Below are positions 21,505 to 29,831 of a DNA stretch of 37,664 nt, piece after piece (position 1 is the first letter of the stretch; each line of letters begins with the position of its first letter). The stretch is from Candidatus Methanoperedens sp. (GTDB taxonomy: Archaea; Halobacteriota; Methanosarcinia; Methanosarcinales; Methanoperedenaceae): positions 1 through 37,664 of the forward strand of contig JAPZAP010000129.1 of assembly GCA_027460585.1 (NCBI GenBank), in the 5' to 3' direction. The position numbers were made by a program, and so were the translations under genes. The notes under the pieces are model-generated. The model was not told the origin of the DNA. It searched no databases and was given only the letters and a program-made list of their open reading frames with translations.

Positions 21505-22755
21505 TTGAAATGGATTGACAAAATCTTTGGGAATAAGGAAAACCGCCGGGAAACTATAAGCCTTGAACAACTTCCGCAGTGGCTTGATTCAAAGTCCCGG
21601 AAAATATCGCAAGAAACAAGCGGGGAAGTAGCTTCCATCTTTCCCGGAATCGAAAAAACACTACTTAAAATAAAGAATAGCACTGCAGAACTTGAGAAAA
21701 CGAAGCCTGAGGGACGATTTCATCTTAAAATGGTTAAGATCGCAACAAGCAACAGGGATAATATGGCAAAACAGGTCAAAATGCTGATGGAGAACATAAT
21801 TATCCCGGAAGATAAAGATGTCAAAACAATAATTGCCTTTCATGAAAGCGGTATGCAGACACTCGGAGTTTGTCTTGAGAACATGATGAAGAGCTACCAG
21901 TATACAAAACTTGTGTATTTTGAGGAATCAAAGAATGTCATAGCAGATGTCAATTCCCTGGGGCGGCTCCTTAACCAGCTCATAGAACCCATAAATTCGA
22001 AGAAGCATTTACTTGATGCCCTGGATAAATCGCAGGAACTCGTTTTAACCATCAGGAACATCAGTGTGGATATTGATTCAATAGAAAGATCAATAAAAGA
22101 AAATGATATAAAGAGCATTTCATTAAAAAAAGAAATCGATGAAAAACAAAAATCCCTGAATATCCTGCTCCAGAGTGAACCCTGGAAACAATATACTTCC
22201 TCGAAAGACCATCTTGTTTTACTTGAAGCCGATGCTGAAAAAAAAACATCTGAAATAAAGGGAATCATTTCACCACTTGCCAAAGCAATTAACAGGCTGA
22301 AGCAATTAAGCGATAGTGGAAGACATACCTTGAAGCCGGAAGATCGTGAAGCATTGAATTTATGCCTGTCATGTCCGGTCGATGTTCCCCCGGAATTCTT
22401 TGTTACATTCCGGAAAATCGTTGAGAGCGGGGATTTGAACCTCCCGAAGACAGATAAACTTCTTCCTCAAATACAGCTTGCTGAATCGACTCTTGGTGAA
22501 AAGAGAAGGGAATATTACTCGATCCGCCAGGATATTGAAAGGAAAAATGATGAAATATCAAATTTGAAGGTAATTGGCGAAGAAAAAGACCTGAGGTATG
22601 CTTTATCCAATTTGCAGGATAAGCTCATGATAACTGAAAAAGAACTTGACGCTTCAAGAAAACAACTTGAGTTACTTAAACAGGATATTGGATCAAAGAA
22701 AAATGAATTGCAGCAGAATATAACTGTGATTGACAGCAATTTAAGATTATCGTAA
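21505..22755 (+). CDS. Long coiled-coil protein of unknown function
   Basis: 416 residues, start TTG 21505 ('MKWIDKIFGN'); no in-frame ATG exists for some 70 residues and the TTG start keeps a sensible N-terminus. Heptad-rich coiled coils cover much of 145-230 and 320-410 ('IERKNDEISNLK', 'LQDKLMITEKELDASRKQLE'). A central segment, 'LNLCLSCPVDVPPEFFVTF', carries two Cys residues. No ATPase motif is present, so it is not an SMC protein. It may tether or scaffold, which is a guess. It sits between a rhodanese lipoprotein and a DsrE-family gene. Confidence 0.72.
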   Translation: MKWIDKIFGNKENRRETISLEQLPQWLDSKSRKISQETSGEVASIFPGIEKTLLKIKNSTAELEKTKPEGRFHLKMVKIATSNRDNMAKQVKMLMENIIIPEDKDVKTIIAFHESGMQTLGVCLENMMKSYQYTKLVYFEESKNVIADVNSLGRLLNQLIEPINSKKHLLDALDKSQELVLTIRNISVDIDSIERSIKENDIKSISLKKEIDEKQKSLNILLQSEPWKQYTSSKDHLVLLEADAEKKTSEIKGIISPLAKAINRLKQLSDSGRHTLKPEDREALNLCLSCPVDVPPEFFVTFRKIVESGDLNLPKTDKLLPQIQLAESTLGEKRREYYSIRQDIERKNDEISNLKVIGEEKDLRYALSNLQDKLMITEKELDASRKQLELLKQDIGSKKNELQQNITVIDSNLRLS

Positions 22756-22805
22756 AATGCAAAGTTGTATCTATTATTAATCATATTATAAGATTGGGAG
22801 ATAAA

Positions 22806-23165
22806 ATGACAAACCTTCTATATGTCCAGACAAGCGGAATCGATAGACCTGAACGCCTTTATTCGCCTTTCATCCTTGCCCAGACCGCAAAAGCGATGGA
22901 CATCGATGCAATAATCTATTTCCTCGGAATGGGAGTCACGGTAGTTAAAAAAGGAAATGCGGAAAAAATAAAGATGGGAGCTTTCCCTTCTCTAAAAGAA
23001 GTGATGGACCAGACAATAAAAGCAGGTGTTAAGCTCATGGTTTGTGAACAGAGCTGCCAGCTCATAAACCTTAAAACCGGAGATTTTATTCCACCAGCAG
23101 AGGTAGTTGGAGCCGCTACGCTTAACGATCTTGTGCTTGAAGCTGATGGTACGATGTGGTTTTAG
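22806..23165 (+). CDS. DsrE-family sulfur-handling protein
   Basis: 119 residues from ATG 22806, which follows GGGAG by five bases; an in-frame TTG 12 bases upstream is less likely. The fold pattern 'YSPFILAQTAKAMDIDAIIY', 'GVTVVKKG', 'GVKLMVCEQSCQL' and 'VVGAATLNDLVLEADGTMWF' matches the DsrE/DsrF-like family. The Cys pair in 'CEQSC' is the probable site of persulfide. Such proteins relay sulfur between partners in the cytoplasm. The next gene starts seven bases after its stop. Confidence 0.82.
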   Translation: MTNLLYVQTSGIDRPERLYSPFILAQTAKAMDIDAIIYFLGMGVTVVKKGNAEKIKMGAFPSLKEVMDQTIKAGVKLMVCEQSCQLINLKTGDFIPPAEVVGAATLNDLVLEADGTMWF

Positions 23166-23172
23166 GAGAAAT

Positions 23173-23337
23173 ATGAAAATACAGTGGAAGTGTTCAATGT
23201 GCGGCTACCAGTTCGAAGGCAAAGCCTCACCGCCGCAAAGGTGTCCGGGCTGCAATGAAGCATGCGCTTTTATTGATGCCACATGTTACATACCGGAATG
23301 CGAAGGTCCTGAAGGCAGGGACAGGCGTATTAAATAA
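23173..23337 (+). CDS. Rubredoxin-like metal-binding small protein
   Basis: 54 residues from ATG 23173 (RBS AGGAGA). It contains 'WKCSMCGYQFEG' and 'PQRCPGCNEAC', four Cys arranged like rubredoxin or a zinc ribbon. Three more Cys lie at about 31, 38 and 43 ('DATCYIPECEG'), so one additional metal or redox Cys is possible. It is likely an electron carrier or zinc protein and stands directly after the DsrE-type gene and before the Fe-S assembly genes. Fe versus Zn cannot be told. Confidence 0.8.
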   Translation: MKIQWKCSMCGYQFEGKASPPQRCPGCNEACAFIDATCYIPECEGPEGRDRRIK

Positions 23338-23395
23338 GACATATAACTTTAAGAAGAGTATACAATATTAATACGAGCATATAACAAAGGACAAT

Positions 23396-24559
23396 ATGAG
23401 ACAGGTTTACATGGATTACGGATCGGCTTCGCCCGTAGATAAACGGGTGCTTGAAGCCATGATACCGTTTTTTGATGTCGATGTGGGGAATGCCTCCTCA
23501 CTTCATTCGGCAGGGCGAAAAGCCAAACGTGAGCTTGAGAACGCTCGCACAAGTGTTGCAAAGCTGATAGGCGCGCAAAATACGAAAAGCATTATTTTCA
23601 CTTCATGCGCCACTGAGTCCAATAATCTTGCGCTTCGAGGCGCTGCGATGCGATATAAAGATAAGGGGAATCATATCATCACAACTTCGGTAGAACACAT
23701 GTCGGTGATGAATACTTTAAAAGACCTGCAAAGAAATGGATTTGAGGTAACATTCCTGCCTGTGGATAAGGATGGACTTGTGTCTCCAGAACAGGTAAAG
23801 AATGCCATAACCGATAAGACCATCATTATTTCAGTCATGTACGCCAATGGCGAAATAGGAACGATCCAGCCGATCAGGGAAATAGGTGAGATCGCATCAG
23901 ACAGGAAAATAATATTCCATGTGGACGGGACAGCGGCATGCGGTAAAGTTCCGGTGGATGTTGAAAAAGAACATATAGACCTTTTGACCCTTTCTTCCAA
24001 TGATTTAGGCGGCGCCAAAGGCACAGGAGCGCTATATATGAAACAGGGGATCAGGGTAATTCCTTTCATGCTCGGAGGGGGACAGGAATTCGGGATGAGG
24101 AGCGGCTCCGAGAATATTCCTGGAATTGTGGGCATGGGGAAAGCAGCAGAGATAGCGCAAAAAGAAATGCTTGATGAAAGCGCAAGGCTTGTCAAATTGA
24201 GGGACAGGCTTATTGATAATATACTTAAAACCGAATATTCATATCTTACTGGTCACAGGACAAAAAGGCTTCCCAATAATGCAAGTTTCAGGTTCAGTTT
24301 CATTGAAGGTGAAAGCATTATACTTCAGCTTAACGACCTGGGAATAACAGCAAGCACAGGCTCAGCGTGCTCTTCGAAAACGCTTGAACCTTCACATGTC
24401 CTGATAGCAATGGGATTAAGGCATGAAGAAGCGCATGGATCTCTCCTGTTGACGCTTGGCCGCGCAAATACGCAAGAAGATGTCGATCATGTTATTGAAT
24501 CCGTGCCAAAAATAGTTTCAAGATTAAGAGAATTATCACCGCTTTACCCGAGGAAATAA
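23396..24559 (+). CDS. iscS: IscS/NifS-like cysteine desulfurase lacking the PLP lysine
   Basis: 387 residues. The fold is clear from 'MYANGEIGTIQPIREIGEIA', 'GGGQEFGMRSGSENIPGIVG' and 'ASTGSACSSKTLEPSHVL'. The mobile-loop catalytic Cys is present at 325 and the PLP-stacking His at 101 ('EHMSV'). The usual Schiff-base motif Ser-Gly-His-Lys-x-x-Gly-Pro-Lys is replaced by 'SSNDLGGAKG', with Asp at 203 where lysine should be. 'HVDGTAACGK' also replaces the normal PLP-binding Asp-x-x-Gln. Archaeoglobus fulgidus IscS shows the same lysine-to-Asp change. It may therefore act as a scaffold or sulfide-using partner rather than a desulfurase. It lies one base before the IscU-fusion gene. Confidence 0.9.
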   Translation: MRQVYMDYGSASPVDKRVLEAMIPFFDVDVGNASSLHSAGRKAKRELENARTSVAKLIGAQNTKSIIFTSCATESNNLALRGAAMRYKDKGNHIITTSVEHMSVMNTLKDLQRNGFEVTFLPVDKDGLVSPEQVKNAITDKTIIISVMYANGEIGTIQPIREIGEIASDRKIIFHVDGTAACGKVPVDVEKEHIDLLTLSSNDLGGAKGTGALYMKQGIRVIPFMLGGGQEFGMRSGSENIPGIVGMGKAAEIAQKEMLDESARLVKLRDRLIDNILKTEYSYLTGHRTKRLPNNASFRFSFIEGESIILQLNDLGITASTGSACSSKTLEPSHVLIAMGLRHEEAHGSLLLTLGRANTQEDVDHVIESVPKIVSRLRELSPLYPRK

Positions 24560-24560
24560 T

Positions 24561-25895
24561 ATGGAAGAACAATTCGAATATTCAGAAAAGGTAATGGATC
24601 ATTTCAGGAATCCGAGAAATGTCGGTCAGATAAAGGATGCCGACGGCACAGGGAGGGTGGGAAATCCAGTATGTGGCGACTTGATGGAGATCCAGATCAA
24701 AGTCGAGAACAATATATTAAAAGATGTTAAATTCAAAACCTTCGGCTGCGGGTCAGCTATTGCCACAAGCAGCATGATAACTGAAATGGCTATTGGAAAA
24801 ACACTTGAAGAAGCACTCAAGATCACCCGGGGCGAGGTAGCAGAGGAACTTGGCGGTCTTCCTGCGATCAAAATGCATTGTTCAAACCTGGCAGCTGACG
24901 CGCTGCATGCCGCAATTAAGGATTATATGACCCATAAAGAAGAGAAGGCAAAACTTGAAGCGGAAAAATATGATTTTGATGTGATCATCGTGGGCGGAGG
25001 TCCGGGAGGTCTTACAACCGGAATACTTTGCGCATATCGCGGGCTTAAAACTGCAATTTTTGAGGGTTCTGCCTGGGGCGGAATATTGTCATGGCTGTGT
25101 CCAGGAAAGATGATCGAGAATTTTCCGGGATTATGTGAAAAAACAACATGTTCTGACCTTGTTGAATCATGGATAAATGAGGCAAAGAAACTGAAAGTTG
25201 ACCTTAAGAAAGAGCGTGTTAACGAAATCACGGCAGACAGGAAGGTCGTTACGGACAGCGGTGAATACAGGGGCAAGATAATCGTTCTGGCAACGGGAAG
25301 CTCCCCTAAATTAGCCGGTTTAAAGGGCGAAGAAAAATTCGGTAAAAATGACCGCGGTGTCTATTATTATGTACGAAATCCCCAGAATTTCATGGGAAAG
25401 CGCGTCCTGGTAGTAGGCTGTGGGAATTCCGCAGTTGATTCGGCGCTAAGCCTTTCAGAGACTGCTGATCTAATCACAATAGCCTGCGGGAAAGATGAAT
25501 TAAGGACTGTGCCGCAAAAGATAGAACGCTTAAAAGCGATCGATAAGGTCAAGGTTCTCTATAATACCGAGATGGTGGAGATCACTGGCACTGATAAAGT
25601 TGAAAAAGTGATAATGAAAGACCTCAAGGAAGATGAAAACATCCAGCAGGTTGTAGATTCAGTGGTGCTGGCTGTGGGCCTGACTCCGAATACGGAGATA
25701 TTCAAGAAGCTTGGGCTTGAAATGGATGAAAAGGGATACATTAAGACCGATAAGACCCAGAAGACTAATATAGATGGAATATATGCGGTCGGAGATATCG
25801 CTTCAGATCTGCAGCTTGTTGTGGTTGCTGTGGCAAATGGTGCTACTGTTGCGCATAATGCGTATATTGAATTGAGGAAACCTTATTGGAGATAG
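24561..25895 (+). CDS. IscU scaffold fused to an FAD/NAD(P)H oxidoreductase
   Basis: 444 residues in two domains. Residues 1-~128 are a complete IscU: 'GNPVCGD' (Cys 38, Asp 40), 'FKTFGCGSAIATSSM' (Cys 63) and 'IKMHCSNLAADAL' (Cys 107). Residues ~138-444 are a thioredoxin-reductase-like flavoprotein with 'DVIIVGGGPGGL', 'IVLATGSSPKL', 'RVLVVGCGNSAVDSALSL' and 'GIYAVGDIASD'. The CxxC redox site of thioredoxin reductase is absent. 'RGVYYYVRNPQNFMGKRVL' resembles ferredoxin/flavodoxin-NADP reductases of the YumC type. The fusion suggests that NAD(P)H electrons are delivered directly to the Fe-S scaffold. It is coupled to the IscS gene. Confidence 0.9.
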   Translation: MEEQFEYSEKVMDHFRNPRNVGQIKDADGTGRVGNPVCGDLMEIQIKVENNILKDVKFKTFGCGSAIATSSMITEMAIGKTLEEALKITRGEVAEELGGLPAIKMHCSNLAADALHAAIKDYMTHKEEKAKLEAEKYDFDVIIVGGGPGGLTTGILCAYRGLKTAIFEGSAWGGILSWLCPGKMIENFPGLCEKTTCSDLVESWINEAKKLKVDLKKERVNEITADRKVVTDSGEYRGKIIVLATGSSPKLAGLKGEEKFGKNDRGVYYYVRNPQNFMGKRVLVVGCGNSAVDSALSLSETADLITIACGKDELRTVPQKIERLKAIDKVKVLYNTEMVEITGTDKVEKVIMKDLKEDENIQQVVDSVVLAVGLTPNTEIFKKLGLEMDEKGYIKTDKTQKTNIDGIYAVGDIASDLQLVVVAVANGATVAHNAYIELRKPYWR

Positions 25896-26002
25896 ATGAA
25901 TAGCCAGATATTATTTGAAAATGAAACAAATCGCAGACCATAATTAACAATTCTCCCTGAAATTCTTGATTATGATCGATGATTTTAAGTTTTCTGTAAT
26001 AT

Positions 26003-27268
26003 TTACCCTGCTATTTCAACTTTTTCAACAAACAGGTTTGTATCCCCCAATAATGGAAAATATTTGTCATTTTTCAAACTGATATTAAAGGTATGATTCC
26101 CTGCTGAAATCATCGTCTTATTAAGCGTTCTTGCCATCAGGGATTCGCTGTCTATCATTTCCTCACCCATCTTTATTCCATCAATTTCTATACTTGCGTT
26201 AGGCCACCATACCCCGATAAATGGCACCTGGAAATTTGTCGCATATCCCGAAAAAGAAATCGTATATTCCAAATCCTGATTCGTTGAAAATTCCCCGCCC
26301 AGCATTTCATCCTCATAGAAGAGCCATCTGTTGAACTCTATAATTATTGGTTCCGGCGTTATTGTCAAATGAGCCGAACCCGGATTTAGACCCGGTGATG
26401 TTGCAGTGATCAAAGACGTTCCGACAATATCTGAACTGATGGATGCCGTTCCCTTTCCTTTAATGGTGGTCAGGTTCAACGCCGAAAGAGTTCCAAGCGA
26501 AGCTGACAGGTTTATGATCACCCCGTCCCTGGGGGCATCCCGTCCCTTCTTGTCCTTTAACTTGACCAGGATATCCGCATTTGTAACCCCATCTGCAGGA
26601 ATGGAGGCGGGATTTAATGTGATCCAGATGTTGTTTGGAAGTATCGTGGGATCATAAGGATTTATGAAAGCGTCCAGATCATCTGTATAATGAACAAGTG
26701 TGTATTTTTCTTTTGAGATCGGGTCATAGACCAGTTCGAATGTTAATTCATACTTTCCTTTTCCAGTGATGACTGTGCCATATTGTTTGTCCTCAAAATT
26801 ATTGATGATCCATCTCCCATTATCAAGCAGTCCTTCGCGAAGTTCAACGGTTCCATCAATCGGGATACGTTTCTTTCCACCTTTCCCGGAACTGTAAAAA
26901 ATAACATTTCCACCTTCGGTAAGCAAATCCAGCGGCGTATTCGTCAGGTTATGGTCATTATCAGGATCGGGGTCTGCCCCAAAAGCAAGATAATCCACAT
27001 CTTCCGGGATCGTAATTTTAAAGGTGCGAATATTTCCCGCAGGGGAATCAGAATCGATCAAATTACGTGCGCTGCCGCTTTGCATTGCGCTTAATGAAAC
27101 TTTTATTTCTCCGATCTGCTTTTCCATGGAATCGGCGGTGATACCCGGCCATATTTGTGATAATCCGATAGCTGTAATGGCTATTATTGCCCCTGTCAGG
27201 ATCACATATACTACAAGTCTTATGGGGAGCTCGATTGAAGCTCTTTCGTCACGGGTAAAAGAAGGCAT
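26003..27268 (-). CDS. Membrane-anchored surface protein with Ig-like domain
   Basis: 421 residues from ATG 27268; the longer frame adds an unlikely N-terminus. An N-terminal segment 'SFTRDERASIELPIRLVVYV' precedes one membrane helix (about 17-38), as in archaeal type IV pilin-like precursors. Residues about 215-310 form an invasin/Big1-type Ig domain ('PADGVTNADILVKLKDKKGR', 'LSASLGTLSALNLTTIKGKG'). The C-terminus is strand-rich and carries several Asn-x-Ser/Thr sites. It is likely displayed outside the cell. It stands alone, away from the main pilin cluster, and reads divergently from uvrB. Confidence 0.72.
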   Translation of the reverse strand: MPSFTRDERASIELPIRLVVYVILTGAIIAITAIGLSQIWPGITADSMEKQIGEIKVSLSAMQSGSARNLIDSDSPAGNIRTFKITIPEDVDYLAFGADPDPDNDHNLTNTPLDLLTEGGNVIFYSSGKGGKKRIPIDGTVELREGLLDNGRWIINNFEDKQYGTVITGKGKYELTFELVYDPISKEKYTLVHYTDDLDAFINPYDPTILPNNIWITLNPASIPADGVTNADILVKLKDKKGRDAPRDGVIINLSASLGTLSALNLTTIKGKGTASISSDIVGTSLITATSPGLNPGSAHLTITPEPIIIEFNRWLFYEDEMLGGEFSTNQDLEYTISFSGYATNFQVPFIGVWWPNASIEIDGIKMGEEMIDSESLMARTLNKTMISAGNHTFNISLKNDKYFPLLGDTNLFVEKVEIAG

Positions 27269-27380
27269 TTTTTTGTTGTAAGATTGTAAAGCGTATAAAG
27301 TAATTTGTGGCAAGTGTGGCAAGAGGAGGGTGTAAAATCTTTTGGTGTTAATATTATAAAACGTAAATACGCTATCATAA

Positions 27381-27412
27381 ATCTGCGTTCATCCGCGTTT
27401 ATCTGCGGTTTT
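27381..27412. repeat. ATCTGCG/ATCCGCG motif run
   Basis: AATCTGCGTTCATCCGCGTT followed by TATCTGCGG is built of degenerate ATCTGCG units, the same family as 2628-2654 and related to the run at 27656-27700. It sits upstream of the minus-strand surface-protein gene. Confidence 0.6.
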
Positions 27413-27824
27413 TTATTTCCAAATATTTTATGATAGCCCCCAACACCAAACGTTTTGACAATCCCGGCAAGAGACAATTATATTAAGAATGATTCCTTTT
27501 CTAAATCACAACTTTAGATTCCTGACAAAGAATAGAGGCATCGTATGAAGCGCAGCAGAGTGCGGGGAGGAGTCACTTCGTGTTCAATCAAAAAGGAGAA
27601 ACCAACAAAGTGACAATTACGAAGGACAAGAAGGAAATATCTGAATCAGAAACCCCAAATCCGTGCGTATCCGCGTCATCCGCGCAATCCGTGTTCCTTT
27701 AGTTTTGATGAATACTATTCATAAGCCCAAACACTCATTAACGCTGATTTAATGTTTGGGATAAAAAAAAAATTCCCCCCGAAAGGATGTAATCCTTTTA
27801 TTACCGATAAACAGAATGTAATCT

Positions 27825-27829
27825 GGAGG
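27825..27829 (+). promoter_or_regulatory. Ribosome-binding site deciding the uvrB start
   Basis: GGAGG ends seven bases before the CTG at 27837, ideal spacing for initiation there. No GGAGG-like sequence precedes the first in-frame ATG at 27924. A stop codon at 27819 closes the frame upstream. Confidence 0.7.
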
Positions 27830-27836
27830 CAAAAAC

Positions 27837-29762
27837 CTGTCATTTAAACTCATATCACTATTTGAACCAAAAGGCGACCAGGTAAAAGCCATCGAGAAAC
27901 TGACCCTGGGTCTTGATCAGGGAATGAAGCACCAGACCCTTCTCGGTGTGACCGGTTCTGGAAAAACATTCACAGTCGCCAATGTCATCCAGAAAATCCA
28001 GCGTCCAACACTTGTTATTTCACATAATAAGACCCTTGCAGCACAGCTTTACTCGGAATTCAAGGCATTTTTCCCTGAAAATGCAGTTGAATACTTTGTA
28101 AGTTATTACGATTACTACCAGCCTGAAGCATATATCCCGCAGACAGATACCTATATTGAAAAAGATGCCTCCATAAACGAAGAAATAAACAGGATGCGCC
28201 TTTCAGCAACAAGGTCGCTTTTTGAGCGCAGGGATGTTATCGTTGTAGCAAGCGTGTCCTGCATTTACGGCATCGGATCGCCGCAGGAATGGCGCGATAT
28301 GGCAATTCTTCTTCGAAAAGGTGAAGAGATAACCCGAAAGGAAATTCTTAGAAGGTTTGTGGATATGCAGTATGAGCGAAATGACCTTGATTTTAGCACG
28401 GGAAAATTCAGGGCGCGCGGTGATACGATCGAAGTCTTCCCGTCGTATGCATCAACAGGGGTCAGGATCGAACTTTTCGGGGATGAGATAGACCGCATTT
28501 CGGAATTTGATCCCCTGACAGGGAAGACACTGAGGGAAAATGATACACTTGTCATCTATCCGGCAAAGCATTTCGTTATGCCGCAGGAAAAAATAGACCT
28601 GGCCATAGAATCGATAGAGGCAGAACTTAAAACAAGATTACAGGAATTAAAGCGAACAGGGAAAGTCCTGGAAGCTGCGCGCCTTCTGCAACGCACAAGA
28701 TTCGATATTGAGATGATGCATGAGATCGGGTACTGCCAGGGGATCGAGAATTACAGCCGCCATATGGACGGGCGCCGCGAGGGCGAAGCGGCCTTCTCGC
28801 TTATAGATTATTTTCCGAAAGATTTCCTGATAGTGATAGATGAATCCCATGTTACCATCCCGCAGATCCGGGGCATGCACGCAGGAGACCATGCGCGAAA
28901 GGAATCTCTTGTGGATTACGGCTTCAGGCTGCCATCTGCGTACGATAATCGCCCGCTCACTTTTGATGAATTCAGCGCCAGGGTAAACCAGGTCATGTAT
29001 GTTTCGGCAACTCCTGCTGATTATGAGGTCAATATGAGCGCACAGGTAGTGGAGCAGATCATCCGCCCCACAGGGCTTGTTGACCCTGCTATCGGGGTGA
29101 AACCCATAACAGGACAAATAGATGACCTCATCGGGGAAATCAATGCAAAAACTGCTAAAAAATTCAGGGTTCTTGTCACAACGCTTACAAAACGAATGGC
29201 TGAAGACCTGACCGAATATCTTCTTGGTGTCGGGATCAAGGCAAGATACATGCATTCAGAGATAGAGACACTTGAGCGTATCGAGATAATAAGAGACCTG
29301 CGTCTTGGTGAATTCGATGTGCTTGTGGGGATCAACCTTTTGCGAGAGGGGCTTGACCTTCCTGAAGTGGCACTTGTTGCCATTCTTGATGCTGATAAGG
29401 AAGGTTTCCTGCGCTCTGACCGCTCGCTTTTACAGACAATAGGCAGGACTTCGAGGAATGTCGAGGGAAGAGTTGTAATGTATGCAGACCGGATGACGGG
29501 TTCGATGCAAAGGGCGATAGAGGAGACAAACAGGAGGCGAACGATGCAGATCGAATATAATAAAGAGCATAATATCACGCCGCAATCCATACGAAAGGCT
29601 GTTGAGCCGCGCCCGGTTACCAAAGAGGAGCTGGAAAAAGAGGATATTTTCAATGATATTGTGGATATGGAAGCGGAAATGCATCGGGCTGCGAAAGACC
29701 TTGATTTTGAGAAGGCTGTGAAGTTAAGGGACAGGATAGCGAAGTTGAGGGCAGAGATGTGA
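27837..29762 (+). CDS. uvrB: UvrB, excision nuclease subunit B
   Basis: 641 residues if started at CTG 27837. The family N-terminus '[20 protein letters not shown]' lies upstream of the first ATG (27924) and aligns with the start of bacterial UvrB. No ATG, GTG or TTG lies between the upstream stop (27819) and it. The rest is complete: Walker A '[10 protein letters not shown]', the beta-hairpin '[20 protein letters not shown]', 'DESHVTIPQ', '[10 protein letters not shown]', '[20 protein letters not shown]' and a C-terminal UVR motif. It verifies damage in nucleotide excision repair with UvrA and UvrC, which are not in the window. Confidence 0.93.
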   Translation: MSFKLISLFEPKGDQVKAIEKLTLGLDQGMKHQTLLGVTGSGKTFTVANVIQKIQRPTLVISHNKTLAAQLYSEFKAFFPENAVEYFVSYYDYYQPEAYIPQTDTYIEKDASINEEINRMRLSATRSLFERRDVIVVASVSCIYGIGSPQEWRDMAILLRKGEEITRKEILRRFVDMQYERNDLDFSTGKFRARGDTIEVFPSYASTGVRIELFGDEIDRISEFDPLTGKTLRENDTLVIYPAKHFVMPQEKIDLAIESIEAELKTRLQELKRTGKVLEAARLLQRTRFDIEMMHEIGYCQGIENYSRHMDGRREGEAAFSLIDYFPKDFLIVIDESHVTIPQIRGMHAGDHARKESLVDYGFRLPSAYDNRPLTFDEFSARVNQVMYVSATPADYEVNMSAQVVEQIIRPTGLVDPAIGVKPITGQIDDLIGEINAKTAKKFRVLVTTLTKRMAEDLTEYLLGVGIKARYMHSEIETLERIEIIRDLRLGEFDVLVGINLLREGLDLPEVALVAILDADKEGFLRSDRSLLQTIGRTSRNVEGRVVMYADRMTGSMQRAIEETNRRRTMQIEYNKEHNITPQSIRKAVEPRPVTKEELEKEDIFNDIVDMEAEMHRAAKDLDFEKAVKLRDRIAKLRAEM

Positions 29763-29831
29763 GTCTGCATCGACGTTTTATTATTTTTGATTACAAAAAT
29801 TTAAATAGTATGTTCTTTAAATAATGCTTTG

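Larger units (their letters stand above)
27269..27836. other. Repeat-rich intergenic region
   Basis: 568 bases with no credible gene. It contains the ATCTGCG/ATCCGCG motif run at 27381-27412, a hairpin pair GTCACTTCGT / ACAAAGTGAC (27572-27581 and 27605-27614, one mismatch) and a second motif run, ATCCGTG/ATCCGCG, at 27656-27700. It also has CCCAAACA / TGTTTGGG (27726-27733, 27753-27760) and the compact stem AAAGGAT-GTA-ATCCTTT near 27783-27799, shortly before the uvrB start. Confidence 0.65.

Noticed and set aside
27381-27700. CRISPR array from the ATCTGCG and ATCCGCG units
   Set aside because: The units are only seven bases long, irregularly spaced and degenerate, with no spacer-length periodicity or cas genes.
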